64,000 nt of DNA from Bigelowiella natans CCMP2755. Lineage: Eukaryota > Cercozoa > Chlorarachniophyceae. The notes beneath the pieces were generated by a model. The model did no database searches, was not told the origin of the DNA, and was given only the letters and a program-made list of their open reading frames with translations. This document shows positions 35,020-48,070 of the stretch, piece after piece (within the stretch, counting starts at the first letter, position 1; every line of letters begins with the position of its first letter). Made by a program: the position numbers and the translations under genes. The stretch is from assembly GCA_000320545.1 (NCBI GenBank), contig ADNK01000149.1, positions 1-64,000 on the forward strand, in the 5' to 3' direction.

Positions 35020-35373
35020 TACGGCGCGCATGCAACAACTACACTAACCTAGCCGACCAGCTAGCGCAGACTAGCAGAGCTTTCGCATCAAAACACATCG
35101 CGTGCATCGTGCGACGCGCAATGATGAAAGTGGAAAGCTGCCAGCTTCGCTTGTTTAGATGACAATTGACATTTTGCATCAGTTCCCCACATCACTAATC
35201 TAGTCGTTCGCATGCGGTACAAGCGTTGACCGCATGTCTTTTGTGTTGACTGTCAGTGCCATTATTTACAAAGTGCTACATGTCCACTTAGCTTCATTGA
35301 ACACGTCTTCGTTGCCGCTCCTGAAGCAATACAAACTGCCATCCCAACCTAACTCTCTCATTTGATTTTTGTT
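34927..35373. other. Right flank of the retrotransposon; TGCA-rich island with (CA)n and (CAG)n
   Basis: Contains (CA)n at about 34948-34987 and (CAG)n at about 34988-35017, then TGCA/CTAG-rich sequence. No exon seen. Confidence 0.45.
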
Positions 35374-36170
35374 TTATTGCTCGACGTCATCGTCGTCGTC
35401 TTCCTCTTCCCCCTCCCTATCTTTCTCCTCCTCTTCCACCTCCTCCTCGTCCTCCTCCTCTACTCCTTGTTCATCATCATACTCGAGGTTATCCTTCTCA
35501 TCATAGCTATAGTCGCTTGCCCCCCCCGCCTCCTGCTGCTCCGCTCCTTTGTCGCAAATGGTTGCGTCGGAATCTGCGTCTTCGTCGTCCTCTTCCTCGT
35601 CTACAATCATATCTTCCTCCTCGTCGTCTTCATCGTCGTCCTCGTCGTCGTCCTCCTCCTCTTCCATATTCCCATCGACTCCAAATTTGAACGACCTCTC
35701 ACGGCGGTCACTGCGATGTAGCTGCCCCTCATCCTCCTCGTTTCCTCCTCTCATTTGACGACCGTTATCGAATTCATATCCGTCGTTGTCGTCATTATCA
35801 TCATCATCATCCTCATCATCATCCATATTCTTACCAGAAGACGAATGCGGATGATCAATGCCATGCTGCTGAGAAGCACCTATCTCTTCCTGCCCCCCTT
35901 TGGACCCTGCAACTACTTCTCCTTCTCCTAACTTGTTCCTCTTCTTTCTACGCTTGAGGACGAGCGTGCGTCGCCAGTTAACAGCCCAATTTTCCGGCCA
36001 ATCTTGCGGCCAATTCAGTGCCTTGAGGTTGTTGGTGTTGTTGTTGTTGTTGAAACAGTAGTAGAAGAAGTCGTAGTCGTCGTCATCGTCGTAACAGATG
36101 GCAAAAAGAGGAGAAGAAGTCGGTAAATCAGTTTGGTATCATCATACGATACAAAGGGGATTGAGAAGAA

Positions 36171-36201
<31 letters not shown>

Positions 36202-36764
36202 CAGAGGGTCGGCAAGAAAGAACGGAAACTTAGCCAGAAAGTATGAATAATGACAACATCTAGTCCTCAGCTCCCCCCTAACCTTCCCTCAACTCCTCGT
36301 CAACCTCACTCTCCCTTTTTCATCCTCCTCCTCCCCCTCCTCTCTTTCTAATCTCCTTTGCTTTGCCGCGCAAGCAGACAAGCAACTAATCTTACCCTTC
36401 CATAGGACAGCTTCAAGGTTTTGGGCATATTTGGATGTTTCCGTAGCAAGTATCTGTCGGGAGAATAAAGAGTTACGATGTGTGTGTGTGTCGTTCTTCG
36501 AGCCACATAGAGAATACAGGCAACATAGTATTAAATACTAACTTAAACGTATTCTGTTTGTGTGTGTGTGTGTGTGATGTACGACAGCTTGTATGACAAG
36601 AGGAAGGGGAGAGAAGGGAGAGGGAGAGGGCTCAGGGTTCATCATCTTCAATCAACCTCGGAGTCTTCATGGTATATTTTGGAGCAAATGAACAGTAAAA
36701 GTGACGAAGCATCACTTTGTTGTCCTGGATGCAAGAAGTAACGATACGTTGGATTACCAATTAT

Positions 36765-36795
<31 letters not shown>

Positions 36796-38165
36796 TTTGC
36801 TATATTAATCAGGAATGGCGTCCATCCCTCTGCCGTTGATGAGTATTTTCGTTGATGACTATTTTGGTACAAGTCTTCCTTCTCTTTAGTCCCCTCGTCG
36901 CTATCTAGCTTTGATCATGGACATCATAATCATCATCGTCATCATCATCATCATCAACAACATCAACAACAACACTTATCATCATCAAAATCATCATCGG
37001 CAACCACCATGTCCTTCAGCTTCGCCTGGAATTCGGAGATATTTGATCTGCGATATGAAGAGAAATAGGGGAAAGAGAAAGAGAGAGAAAGAGAGAGAGA
37101 GAAAGAGAGAGAGAGAGGAGACGCTTTAGAGATGGAGCAGAACTTAATTAAATTGAAGAAACTAGGCACAGATTCACAATCGAAAGCTATGGCGAGGGGG
37201 GGGCCTCTAACCCACACATTATAAGATAAAACTATTACCGGATGGCTTCTGGTACAACACTTGCAAGCTTCGCCGAGAGGTACTGGAGAATATAAGAACA
37301 ACCAAGTTAAGGTTCAAGATACTCAAATTGTATCATTTTTTGTATGTCTTTCGTGTTAGAGATATAGCCCAATATGCTTCTTCAATATGTGTTCTGGTGA
37401 AACGAAGGCTCTCCCTATCTCCTCCTCTTCCCCTTGGCCTCTTTCCTTCCTTCTTACACGCACTTTGTCTAAGGACTTCTGCGCCTGCTTCATCGATTTG
37501 ACGCTCATCATGTGGGAGCGTGATGAGGATGATATATTCGCCGACTGGAATAATACAGAACGGAGGTTAGGGAGGGGCGATGAGACATGGGAATGTTCAT
37601 GAATATACAACAAACATAGTATTTATACAAAATCAAACTACTCTGAGAAGTCTTTTCATCTTCCGAAGGGTCATCGTGGCAACAGCCGTGTCCTTTCTTT
37701 TGCGTGCTTCTCTCTTCCTCTGCCGTTTCCTCCTCCTTTTTTGTATGCATTATCACACAGGTTGTGGATGAGAACTCCATGCTGACAAGTACACTACACT
37801 AGGGCAAAAACTTATGCTTGGTATATATACGTGTGCTTCTTCCATAATCGAGAGACAAGTACAAACACACACATATTCACTCAATATTTATATACATGTC
37901 TTTAAGCATATTTGCAAACTATCGAATCATCATCCAGCTTTTCGTTCCTTTTCTTCTCCTTTCCTTACCTTGTCTCGTCAATATCGTATGCGACAGATCT
38001 CTGTACCAACCGCGGCACCTGCGTGATCAAAGTGTGTAGAGGTGAGAGGTGGGAGAGGGTAACTCAATTCCGAGATTTGATATGATGACTTACCCCATTT
38101 ACAATACGCTTCACAGTATCGATGACCTTTCCAGATTTAGGCCTAGACCATATAATGCATGCATG

Positions 38166-38203
<38 letters not shown>

Positions 38204-39748
38204 CGAGAGAGAAATGAAAGAGAGAAAAAAGGAGAGAGAGAGAGAGAGAGAGAGAAGGCAGAAACATAAACGAAGAAATATGTGATGTTTCTTGCCCTTC
38301 TCCTTATTGTTGTGCTTATTATTCTTCATTTTCATTTTCCCCCTCTTCTTTCCCTTTATTCTTGTTTACTTATTATAGGTTTATTATTATTACCCAAGCA
38401 CTGGATCATCAATCAACCTATTGTACGTCATAAGGAGATTAGCTGCCCTCCACGAATCCCCGCGCAACCGTCGCTTCTGCCACGTCGCTGAATAATAAAG
38501 TATACAGGGAAAGAAGGAAAGCAAGGGAAAGAAAGGAAGATAGCGAATGAGAGAAAGGTCTTGGTATATATTATATTACAGTAAGTGAGTAGGTTGGTAC
38601 TCTGTGTTTAGAATCATGTTGGCCATTGCTGATATATCTTACAGCATAAAATTATTTTCATACACACTTTCATGCCGATCCTACTACTATTACTACTACT
38701 AAGTACTACGACTACTACTACTAGTAGTAGTAATAGTAATAGTACTTTTGTGGCGAGGCCCCTGCCGGTTATTCGCTCTATGCATGTTTCTGAACGGGAG
38801 GTAAGGGTTTTGATCCTGCGTAACAGAAGACAAGAGAGTTTTATGCATTTGACAGGACGTCGAGATAAGGCTGCTAAGACACAAGTTCATGTTCTTCTTC
38901 ACTCTTCTTGTGTCAATGAATCGCATGCATGGAAGTGGGCTTTCATCATTTCATTATAGGTTGCCATTTATTTTACCTTATAGGCGTTGATGAGCGCGCC
39001 CAGCTGTTGCCTCGAAGCAAGTTGTGTTAGGGAGTCGTCCGATCTTACTCTGATATCAATTTAAGGGAGGCCCAAGCTCAGGCAACAATTATATTTAGTC
39101 GTTATCGTAGTCTTACCCCTCAGGCTTCTCAGGCATCCATTCTGGCACTTCAATCACATCCTCCATCATCTCTCTGAATACCAGGAAAAAAAAAGAAGAC
39201 AACAACAACAGCAGAACAGAGCCAAAACATTTTAATTTGAGGAGAATCACTACGAAGATAGACAAAAAAGGGATCCAGTTTACACCATATTCGCCTCCAA
39301 CCCATTCCCTCTGAAGCCCTCGAAGCATGGTCATTCTGCGTACCTTTGCTCCTCTGGGCGCATGCGATTAAAGAGGATGTTATCAATGTCTTTGGCTTGT
39401 TCCTCCAACTTTTTGGTCAGCACTCCTCTGCTGACGGCGTGAGACTCGTTCTAATTTTATCATAGGAAGTATTGCGGATGATCGGTGTGTGATTCGAAAC
39501 CTCTCCCCTTCTTGTTCGCACATTGTGAATATCGAAATGTGTGATGATTCTCCAACCTGGGCAGCTGATCTACGCGGAGTCGTTAACACCATGCATATCA
39601 CCAAGAGCAATATGCATACTATGCCCACACGCCCGTGCAAACCCGCGGCCCCTCCTCCACCGGGGGTTATCTCAGCGGGCATCGGGAACCACCGGGCTAC
39701 TCCAGTATTTAGACTTATGTCGTGCTTATAGTTTTGACGTATGGGCAT
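35374..39748 (-). CDS. Membrane-anchored protein of unknown function with basic core and very acidic C-terminus
   Basis: Sixteen phase-matched exons give 596 residues. ATG at 39748, stop at 35374. Exon bounds: 39748-39557, 39450-39344, 39173-39117, 39049-38977, 38815-38746, 38487-38418, 38142-38094, 38018-37969, 37735-37642, 37544-37464, 37282-37239, 37047-37005, 36881-36795, 36724-36657, 36453-36396, 36021-35374. Residues 41-57 (VGIVCILLLVICMVLTT) form one N-terminal TM or signal anchor. The middle is helical and basic (RKRQRKREARKRKDTAVATM, SLDKYLSAKLASVVPEAIR). A Trp-rich motif, NWPQDWPENWAVNWRR, precedes a nuclear-signal-like KRRKKRNK. The last 150 residues are mostly Asp/Glu. I do not recognise the family. 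The exon at 36881-36795 fits in phase but is the least certain. It shares a 426-bp upstream region with the divergent RWDD2-like gene. Confidence 0.78.
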
Positions 39749-40174
39749 TAATTGTTGGGTGTGTGTTTATATACTGATGTCACATAATATGAAATCAGGC
39801 AAATTTTAACCAAAAATAAAAAATAGCCTAATTAAATAATCTTGTTATTTGGTTCACTATATCATTGGGTAATCTTAGTAGTATACACGATAAAATATAG
39901 ACCAAATAGACTACATGCTGAATCGGCAGCCAGTACCGTGATACCAACAGCCTCCAACTCTCTCGAACCAATGCGCTGAAAACATGCTGCGAATTACACC
40001 TCACATCACGTCCTCCATAAATCTACAATGAGGCTGAATTTCGTGATTAACTGAGCATATTTAGGTTGTCGCAGGCTATAAACAACGGACATCTTCTCAT
40101 CGTCTGGAACCTCAAGCTTCCGTCTTCCGTTCGTTCCCCCCCTTGCTCGCGGTTCGTCGTTCACAGTTGGGGAT
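39749..40174. promoter_or_regulatory. Bidirectional intergenic region between divergent genes
   Basis: 426 bp between the start codons of the acidic-tail gene (-) and the RWDD2-like gene (+). About 39785-39900 is AT-rich. No specific promoter element can be named with confidence. Confidence 0.4.
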
Positions 40175-42222
40175 ATGGACGCGTTGGAGCGGCAGTTACT
40201 GGAGCTTGAGGCGCTAGAGGCCATGTTCCCCACGGAGTTGAGCTTTCGACCAGAGGGTGCGATAGAGGCACTGCGATCACACGTTGAACAGGATAACCAA
40301 GCGACGGAGGATGGAGAAGACATGATGCCCAAGGCCATACGTGTCGACTACCAACTAGCGTCCTTGGGTCCTCGTTGCATCGTCAGCCTCACTCTCCCAC
40401 GATCCTATCCAGAGGGATCAAAACCTATCTCAGAGCTTTCTGCGCCAGAACTTGGCCAGGGTAACAAAGGGTTTGTGATGGTTATTTGATGAGAACCTTT
40501 GAATCAGTAGTATTAACAGACTGCCCTTCACCCTCTCCTCACAGGCGCCCGGACATTGCAAATTAAAATCAAGGAGCACATAGATAGCCTAGATGAAGGT
40601 AAGGCGGCTGATCACTTGATTGCGTAGGCAATAATAATTCACATCCTAATGCAAACGAGGTAGTACTTCGAACCATAACAATCACGTTCTCTCTTTACTA
40701 GGGACCGAATGCCTATTCGATCTGATTGAATGGTTACGCGAGGCAGCTGATAGAGTGTTAAAGGATCAGAAAAGTAGCAAGAATAAACCAGAACAGGACA
40801 CGAAAAAAGGGTAGATGGACTCGACGGGGGAGGAGTGTGGGTCATTGTATGTGAAGTGCGAAGATGCTGATGTTGAATCCTCACGATGCACACGTGAATT
40901 CATACAAAATTGCAACACACAACACATATCACACACCCACACACACAAACGCAAGTATTTAGGTCAGGACAAGTCCAAAAGGAGGAGGACTTGATGCTGG
41001 GATTTCTTGTTGTGAATCACCTTCATAAAGGTGATGATTGATAAAAAATCTTTGCGATATTGTGGAAATAAGTGATGAGGTTAATAGATTGCTACAACTA
41101 TCTAAGATCCTGATAGATATCGACAGACCTTTGCGTTACGCGGTCATATTTGCGCCTTTAGCACTACTTTCCCTTTGCTCCTTCTCCTTCTGTTTCTCCA
41201 AAACATACACTTACAACAAAGGTTCTAGCCACAAGAAGGAGAAGGCCATAGTGAAAGAGCTCAGAGTATGAATGACAAATATATGCATTGAAACTTATAT
41301 ACACCATCTATCTCCAACATTGCCATAGAATCATAAATATTCTCACCATACTCATCATCATCATGAATGTTGTCGCTGTGTTTGAACATAGGCATTGTGC
41401 AAAGAGCACACGGAGCATCGAGTCCACATGTTCTACGGGCAGCCAGGGCTTCTAATCGTTCAGGTACGGAATATTCTCTTCACTTGCCTTAGGAGAGTCA
41501 TGAATAACATGTCTTCGCGTGTGTTTGTGTGTGTAAGAGAGAGAGGGGGGGGGGGGGGGGGAGCGCAAATCAACAAAACGCATGTTGTGGTGTTGCATAT
41601 GCATATCTCTGAACCTACTATAAAATCGTAGAGTAGTCCAACCTCCTTCAGTGAAATCCAAAAGTTTCTCAAGAAAATTGCTGGTAGTGCATATGCATGA
41701 AAGAAATCAAAAAGAGGACACATCAGATTCCACACGAAAAGACAGTGGAGACGAGACTATTGACAGAGATTTACCTCCTCAAGAATCCACATCCGAACAT
41801 AGTAAACACGTAGGGGAGAAAAGAATTATAAATATATATTTTACACACAGGCAAACCAGCTATTCTGACAAAAACGAAGACAATAAGGGAAAAGGTTCAA
41901 GACAATGGATCATCGGAGAAATTCGTTGAGTACCCTGGGCTTGGAGGAGGAGGTGTTGGCCTGGCCACCACACCCGCTAATCTTCTTTCTTTAACATGCT
42001 CTTGGCTTAATGCGATATTTTGCACTGTGTTCTAATGTGTTACTGAACTTGATGCCGCAAACAAGCTTACATTACTCATCATTCACATTTGTATAAGGCT
42101 GTGATAAAGATGCAATACGCCGCATAAAGGACCAATACGGGATCAAAAAGACGCTGGATGTTATCCTCGGGCTAAATGAGAAGAGAGGTGGGATGATTAG
42201 GGGACTGGAAAAGAAAAAGTAG
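40175..42222 (+). CDS. RWD domain-containing protein, RWDD2-like
   Basis: Ten exons in phase give about 309 residues, close to animal RWDD2 proteins. Exons: 40175-40460, 40545-40598, 40702-40810, 40963-41030, 41222-41265, 41392-41463, 41665-41683, about 41715-41809, 41895-41952, 42098-42222 (TAG). The N-terminus is an RWD domain: LELEALEAMFPTELSF, PRCIVSLTLPRSYP and later GTECLFDLIEWLREAADRVL. The second half matches the C-terminal domain paired with RWD in this family: VVNHLHKGSSHKKEKAIVKEL, then HRVHMFYGQPGLLIVQ, the expected place for the family's PGxxxVEG-type motif, and EKFVEYPGLGGGG. RWD domains mediate protein-protein contacts (ubiquitin-conjugating-enzyme-like fold without catalysis); a cellular role is not established by sequence. 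The 19-nt exon at 41665 is the weakest call. Confidence 0.83.
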
Positions 42223-43456
42223 TCGGAAATGAATGCATCAGATGTGTAGAAATTCCATGCGACGACGCGACATTTTATGCGATAGCGGCTATCGAACGAA
42301 TGCCTTGAAATAGCTTGGTATAGCGCGGTAACTCATCGCATTTTGACACCAACAAGATATACTCCTCACTTGTCCCTACGCCGTTTATGCACCATATAGC
42401 ACTTGGAACTTGTCTAGTTATGTTTCTCGATTTGGAGCCAGATGCATGGTATTTGCGTATTGCCGCGCAAAAATGGTGCTGATTCTCGCTTGTAATGCCA
42501 GTATGAATAAGCATTAAATGGCTCCGTCAACATTGCCAGGGCATTGGCTCGTTGGCTGTTCGTACATGTTGCTGGAAGACATTATGTTGATATGCTAATG
42601 CTGGGAATAGACATCATTCTGGTCATCTAGTCATCTCTGAAATGCTAAGCATGAGCTATTGTCTAGTTGTCTTCGAAGCGCGATGAGTGATATCCATGTT
42701 AGCATGCTCGTGCGACATGTCTAGATGCTATATGAATCATTTGTTACCAACAACAATGTTTACATGGTAAGCGCTGGCGTGTACATATTTATAGTAATTG
42801 TATGTCATAAATATTTCGTGTGGCGCTGCATATTCTTCCGTGCATCGCAGGGCTAGGCAACAAAGCCTTGCTAAATATGCGTCTTTCCCGCTAAACACAC
42901 CCCAAAGATGATGTTGAAAAAACAATAGCACAGAAGCATGCATGGCATAAACAGGTTTTATGCAGGGGCCTGCTGGTCATGTAGCTCGTGCATCTATGTC
43001 GAGCATTGTAGATGCACGCATTTCGTTAGGTATGTGTGACATTCTTCAGTTGTTAAAATCTATCATTTAACTCTCTATGGCACATACGATTCCCATAGAT
43101 TATGATGTGACCAGCAATAATTCTAATAATTTGGGCACATTGCAAAGGCGGCAACATGCTATAAATTGCTTTTGAAATTAGGAGAGAGCTGCTTTTATAT
43201 CTTGGATATCCGAAGCCGAGCAAATCCTTGCAATTGCGTATGGCCTTGACAATGCCGCACGTGTCGAGAGTGGGGTACATGCGGTCAACGAGATCTCCCT
43301 GGTCGTGTTCTACAATAATAGAATAAGCATTATTGTTTTCAATAGAGCAAAAGGCAATGGAGTCGTGCCCGCACACACACACACACGTGCACGTGTGTGT
43401 GTGTGTGTGTGTGTGATTTCTATTGCTTATTTGGTTGTAAAGAGTAGTAGCTGCTT

Positions 43457-43487
<31 letters not shown>

Positions 43488-43689
43488 ATCTGTATTCTAT
43501 TGCTTATTTGGTTGTAGAGAGTAGTAGCTGCTTGCTACATTCAGCAGCAGCAGCAGCAGCAGCAGCAGGCAAATTAGCAAACACATTTATTGTGTTTAAG
43601 ATGCTTTCGTCCCTCCCACTCTTTTCATTACGAGCTGCTGCTGCCACTTGACACATCATCACAACTTTGGCTACGACAAACGACGCTAA
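42223..43689. other. Intergenic between convergent genes; CTAG/TGCA-rich island and (CA)n/(GT)n cluster
   Basis: 42540-43050 is rich in CATGC, CTAG and GCATGC words. A (CA)n-CGTGCACG-(GT)n self-complementary tract lies at about 43374-43414. Direct copies of a 38-bp segment lie at about 43418-43456 and 43496-43533, flanking a second (GT)n. An ORF at 43053-43382 (-) (HDQGDLVDRMYPTLDTCG) could be a further exon but fits no join. Confidence 0.45.
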
Positions 43690-44785
43690 TCACATCACCA
43701 CCTGGGGGTGAGATCCTTTGTTCTTGACATTAGCTTTGCCCTCATTGTGCTCCTCCTTCTTCTCCATCTTCCCCTTATTCTCGCTCACCCCCCCCCCACC
43801 GTTCGGGGGGTATTCCAATGCTCTGAGTCGCGTAATCACATCGACCATAAACGTCGTCTGGGAGTGCGCCTCAAGAACACCGGATATAAATCGGCAGCAA
43901 ACTCGATCACACCACGTCTCTCCAAACGGTAGCACGCCTTCATACCTGTGTGCGGCACAACTGATTGGTATCTCGGTTGTTGAATAAACACCGGCTATTT
44001 CTCCTAGTGAGAGCACATCCACATCGGAAAGCAGGATGCACCTTCTCTTTTGACGCCGTTGCTGATCTCGACGCATTGCATGGAAAATGCATCATCCGTG
44101 TTTTGAGCACACCATATCTAGCTGCTTTCAATTATCGTTCTCGCTGCTGCTGCTGCTGCTGCTGCTACTACTCTACTTACCATGCGACGTGCCCCCCCCT
44201 CCTTGTCTTCATGGTGATGATCGACTTGTTGGCGTCCACTTCGTCCCAATTCACATGACCGTCCGACACGATCTTAATTATTACATCAATATGTTATATA
44301 ACCATGTACTATGATGTGTGTCGTTCAAGTGTTTATCAGTATACATTTTGAATAAAAAAGTATATATATATATATATATATATTTATTTATATTTGTTTT
44401 ATATATTTTTAGGTATATATGTATCTGCTTGGTTGGTGTATGCAGATCGCTGCTGCATATACTTATGGTTCCCTCCCATCCTTCTCCTTTATTCTCACTC
44501 TCATCCTACCGGGTCATCTTCCGCATGGAGAATCAACGTTGTTATTTGTACCTACGAAAGAAGCGATTGATGATGTTGGACAGCGATATACAGAATGTTG
44601 ACAATGCGGATGATTTCCTCCCCCCCCCCGCCTTCTCTTTCTCTTGCTCTTATTCTTTCTCTTTTCTGTAAGTTGCGGCTACCTTCTCCATGTGCTTGGC
44701 TGCTTGGTTTTCGTATTGTTTATGCGTCTGCTTCCTGGTATACATGACTATTAATTAAAATGATGGGGTACTACTGACACACACA

Positions 44786-44840
<55 letters not shown>

Positions 44841-45255
44841 ACACACACACAGATCTCATTTTATCGCTTTTTCGGCTTCTTGTTGACTTGTTGTGTGGGA
44901 TCGCCTCCTCCTCACAGACCTGTATTCATAGCTAGGAAAGTTTTGGTGCAATTCCTCGTCTTTGTAACTGTGGGATGTAATGCTCGAGTCATCACCATGT
45001 TCATCATCATTGTTATCGATTCGAGCTTTCTTACTATTTGCTACGGGTGTAATCATCATCACCCTCATCATCATCATCATCATCACTCTATGTGCCTCCT
45101 CCTCCCCTCCTTCTACGTGTGCGTGCACACACCTATATGTCGGTAGAGAGTAAAGGAACTTGTCGTACAGCCTAGTGAGAGATTAGATCATGATTATTAT
45201 TATTACCAGTATTATTGTTATCATTTTGAAAGAGACATCGAAACAATACATATAC

Positions 45256-45295
<40 letters not shown>

Positions 45296-45719
45296 GTACA
45301 CATATAGTTGCTGCATAGCATTGGGTATTCTCGTCTTCAGTTTTTCCTCGAGCTCCTTCACCACTATTATCATCATCATCATCATCAATCATACCGCTGA
45401 CAGTCTGGATTCTCCCGCACGACAGTGAAGAGTGCATTACTGTGTAATAATCAACACGGCAGACACGACATCATAATCAGAACTACACCGCCAGCAATAC
45501 TCATTGAGTTAGAAAGGTTGTAGTAGCAGTAGCAGTAATAGCAGTAGTAGCAGTTGTAGCAGTAGAAGAGGGGTCTCAAGAGGCAGCATTTGTAGTTGAG
45601 GAAAGTGCGAAGAGCGTCAGAGATGATTATTAATGATGATGATGATAATGATGATGATAACAACCGATCTATAGCTTCATCATGAGCGATATGACGCTGT
45701 GCGCAAACCTTGGCCTGAT

Positions 45720-45751
<32 letters not shown>

Positions 45752-45863
45752 CCATGTGCGTCATCGTCACCGTCATTGTCGTCAACATCATCATCATCAT
45801 AATGATCATCATCATCATCATCATCATATTAAGACAATGGAAAGCAACACACACGCGCACACT

Positions 45864-45914
<51 letters not shown>

Positions 45915-47433
45915 TCACTCACTCTCATCTCTCTAATTTCCCGTTCTGCTGCGTACTGCTAGTATCGTGACCCACCTGCTGGTTGAGATAGAGCCGGTAG
46001 CTGACGTTCTCATTCTCCACAATATTCTCGATTGTGTAAGGCAGGTCGAAGCATCCTGAACATGAAATCGCTACGACGACGGCAAAGTAGAAGAAGACGA
46101 TAAAAAATAGTGTGATCGATATGTTCCATGCTGTCGCGGTATCACCGTCATTCAGCGTTATTCTTTCGTCTTAATCAAAGCAGAAACGATTTGTGAAAAA
46201 CGTGTACGTACCAGCAACAAGCGGTGTCTTCTTCCCTGTCGCCTACACACATAGAGAAAGGATACATGTGTGGATATATATTGTATGTGTGTTTTTGTGA
46301 ATGTTTGGCCATCAGTATACATGCAGCCTTACCACAGGAGCAGCAGCAGCAGCACATGACAACCACATCATAATAATGATAATCATCATCATCACGATCT
46401 GTAGGAGGAAGTAGTCGCCAGTACCACACCAATTCCTCCTCCTCCTCCTCCTCATCATCATTATCATCATCATCATTCTCTCATCATCCGATTGTTCCCA
46501 TTATTACAATTACTGCTACTACCTACAACTAGTAGTAAGACCTGTAAATACTTGAGCAAGAGATGACCTCCCGCAGAGTACGCAATTGCGATTATCGGGG
46601 CCATGCTGTGGTAGAGGAAAACTAGGAATGAAAGAAACGCTAATACATAGAATCGGTCATAGAATTCTTTCTCATATCATGTCAACAGCCATTCTCCGCC
46701 CTCTCCCTTTCCCCCTCCCTCCGAAGTGAAAAGGAGCCCATCATTTTAAATTACGGGTTTCTTTCTTGAACGTGCGATAAAACTGCTTCAAGATCTCGAG
46801 TTTCTGCATTCGACAAAGGCAAACAACTGAGCTGCTGGCACTTTAAGCTTTCCCGTCGTCCGATGATGATGCGGAATAATATTAGGGAAAGACGAATGGC
46901 TATGATGTGTAAATATCGCTTTGGTTTTCTACAGTTATCTTCACCTCCAAAGTCAAATCGCCAGTATGAGAATACCTAACCAAGAAGAAACAATATCAGG
47001 AGACCATCCATAAAACCAGGTTGTAGTAGTAGTAATGTAGTAGATTCATAAACATAACTGTAGTACCGCAGCTCTCCACCCTGAGTTATGAATGCTTCGA
47101 CATATACGTTGAATGTACTGGGAAACGAGGCCGAGGATCCACACACAAATACACACACACACACACAGCGCAGGCATACACACAGCGCAGGCATACAGCA
47201 TAAGTACGGAAACACACACGAAATTAGCAGAGGGCAAGGTGATATGATGGAAAATTCAAAATATAAGTTTCGCTACAGAGATTTCTCTCTCCACGCCCTC
47301 GTTTGTTTTGGCATCGAGAACACGAAAAAGACACCACCACCATCACCACCAAATTATCATGTTTTCGTTCCTGTGGGTACTAGAAGAAAGGAGAAAGGAA
47401 CTGAGGAGAGAGGAAGAGAAAAAGATATATATG

Positions 47434-47475
<42 letters not shown>

Positions 47476-47809
47476 CATCACCGGATGGTAGCGATTGTCT
47501 CCAAAGCCATGCACGATAACCACGACTGTTCATATCAACATACTGACTATTACTCTCTCAGAACTACTACTTACTATGCGCCGCACAAATTCGTGAATTC
47601 AATGATGGCACTGAAAACGCCGATAATTCCTGTTCTTCTGTAAGACGACTCGACGATCTCGCAAGACAGAAGTCATCGATGGTTTTCAGCATCATTACTT
47701 CCATATATGAGTATCATTTATTAGACTCTCTTCCAAAGCATTTTAAAGCTCCAGCTTCACACACACACACACACACCACAAACACACACACACACACATA
47801 CACACATTT

Positions 47810-47856
<47 letters not shown>

Positions 47857-48031
47857 TATTATAATTCTTGTGTTTGCACGTTTGATACTAGAGTTTGTTC
47901 TGTATGGTACTTGGTTGTGGTGAGCTATTAGTCTCCGTTCTGATGTCTTTGAATGACGCCCAATGAAGTGTCTTCATTATATGAAACTTTCTTCAGCAAC
48001 TCAAGATTATCAATAACATCCTTACTTGTGC

Positions 48032-48070
<39 letters not shown>

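Noticed and set aside
43053-43382. Minus-strand frame HDQGDLVDRMYPTLDTCG as last exon of the hydrolase
   Set aside because: The hydrolase frame already stops at 43690, and the phases for a further join do not fit; kept only as a possibility.
46060-46140. Apparent TM helix (WNISITLFFIVFFYFAVVVAI) on the minus strand
   Set aside because: It reads across an intron end; splicing at the CGTAG acceptor removes most of it and gives the expected hydrolase strand AISCSGCFDL.
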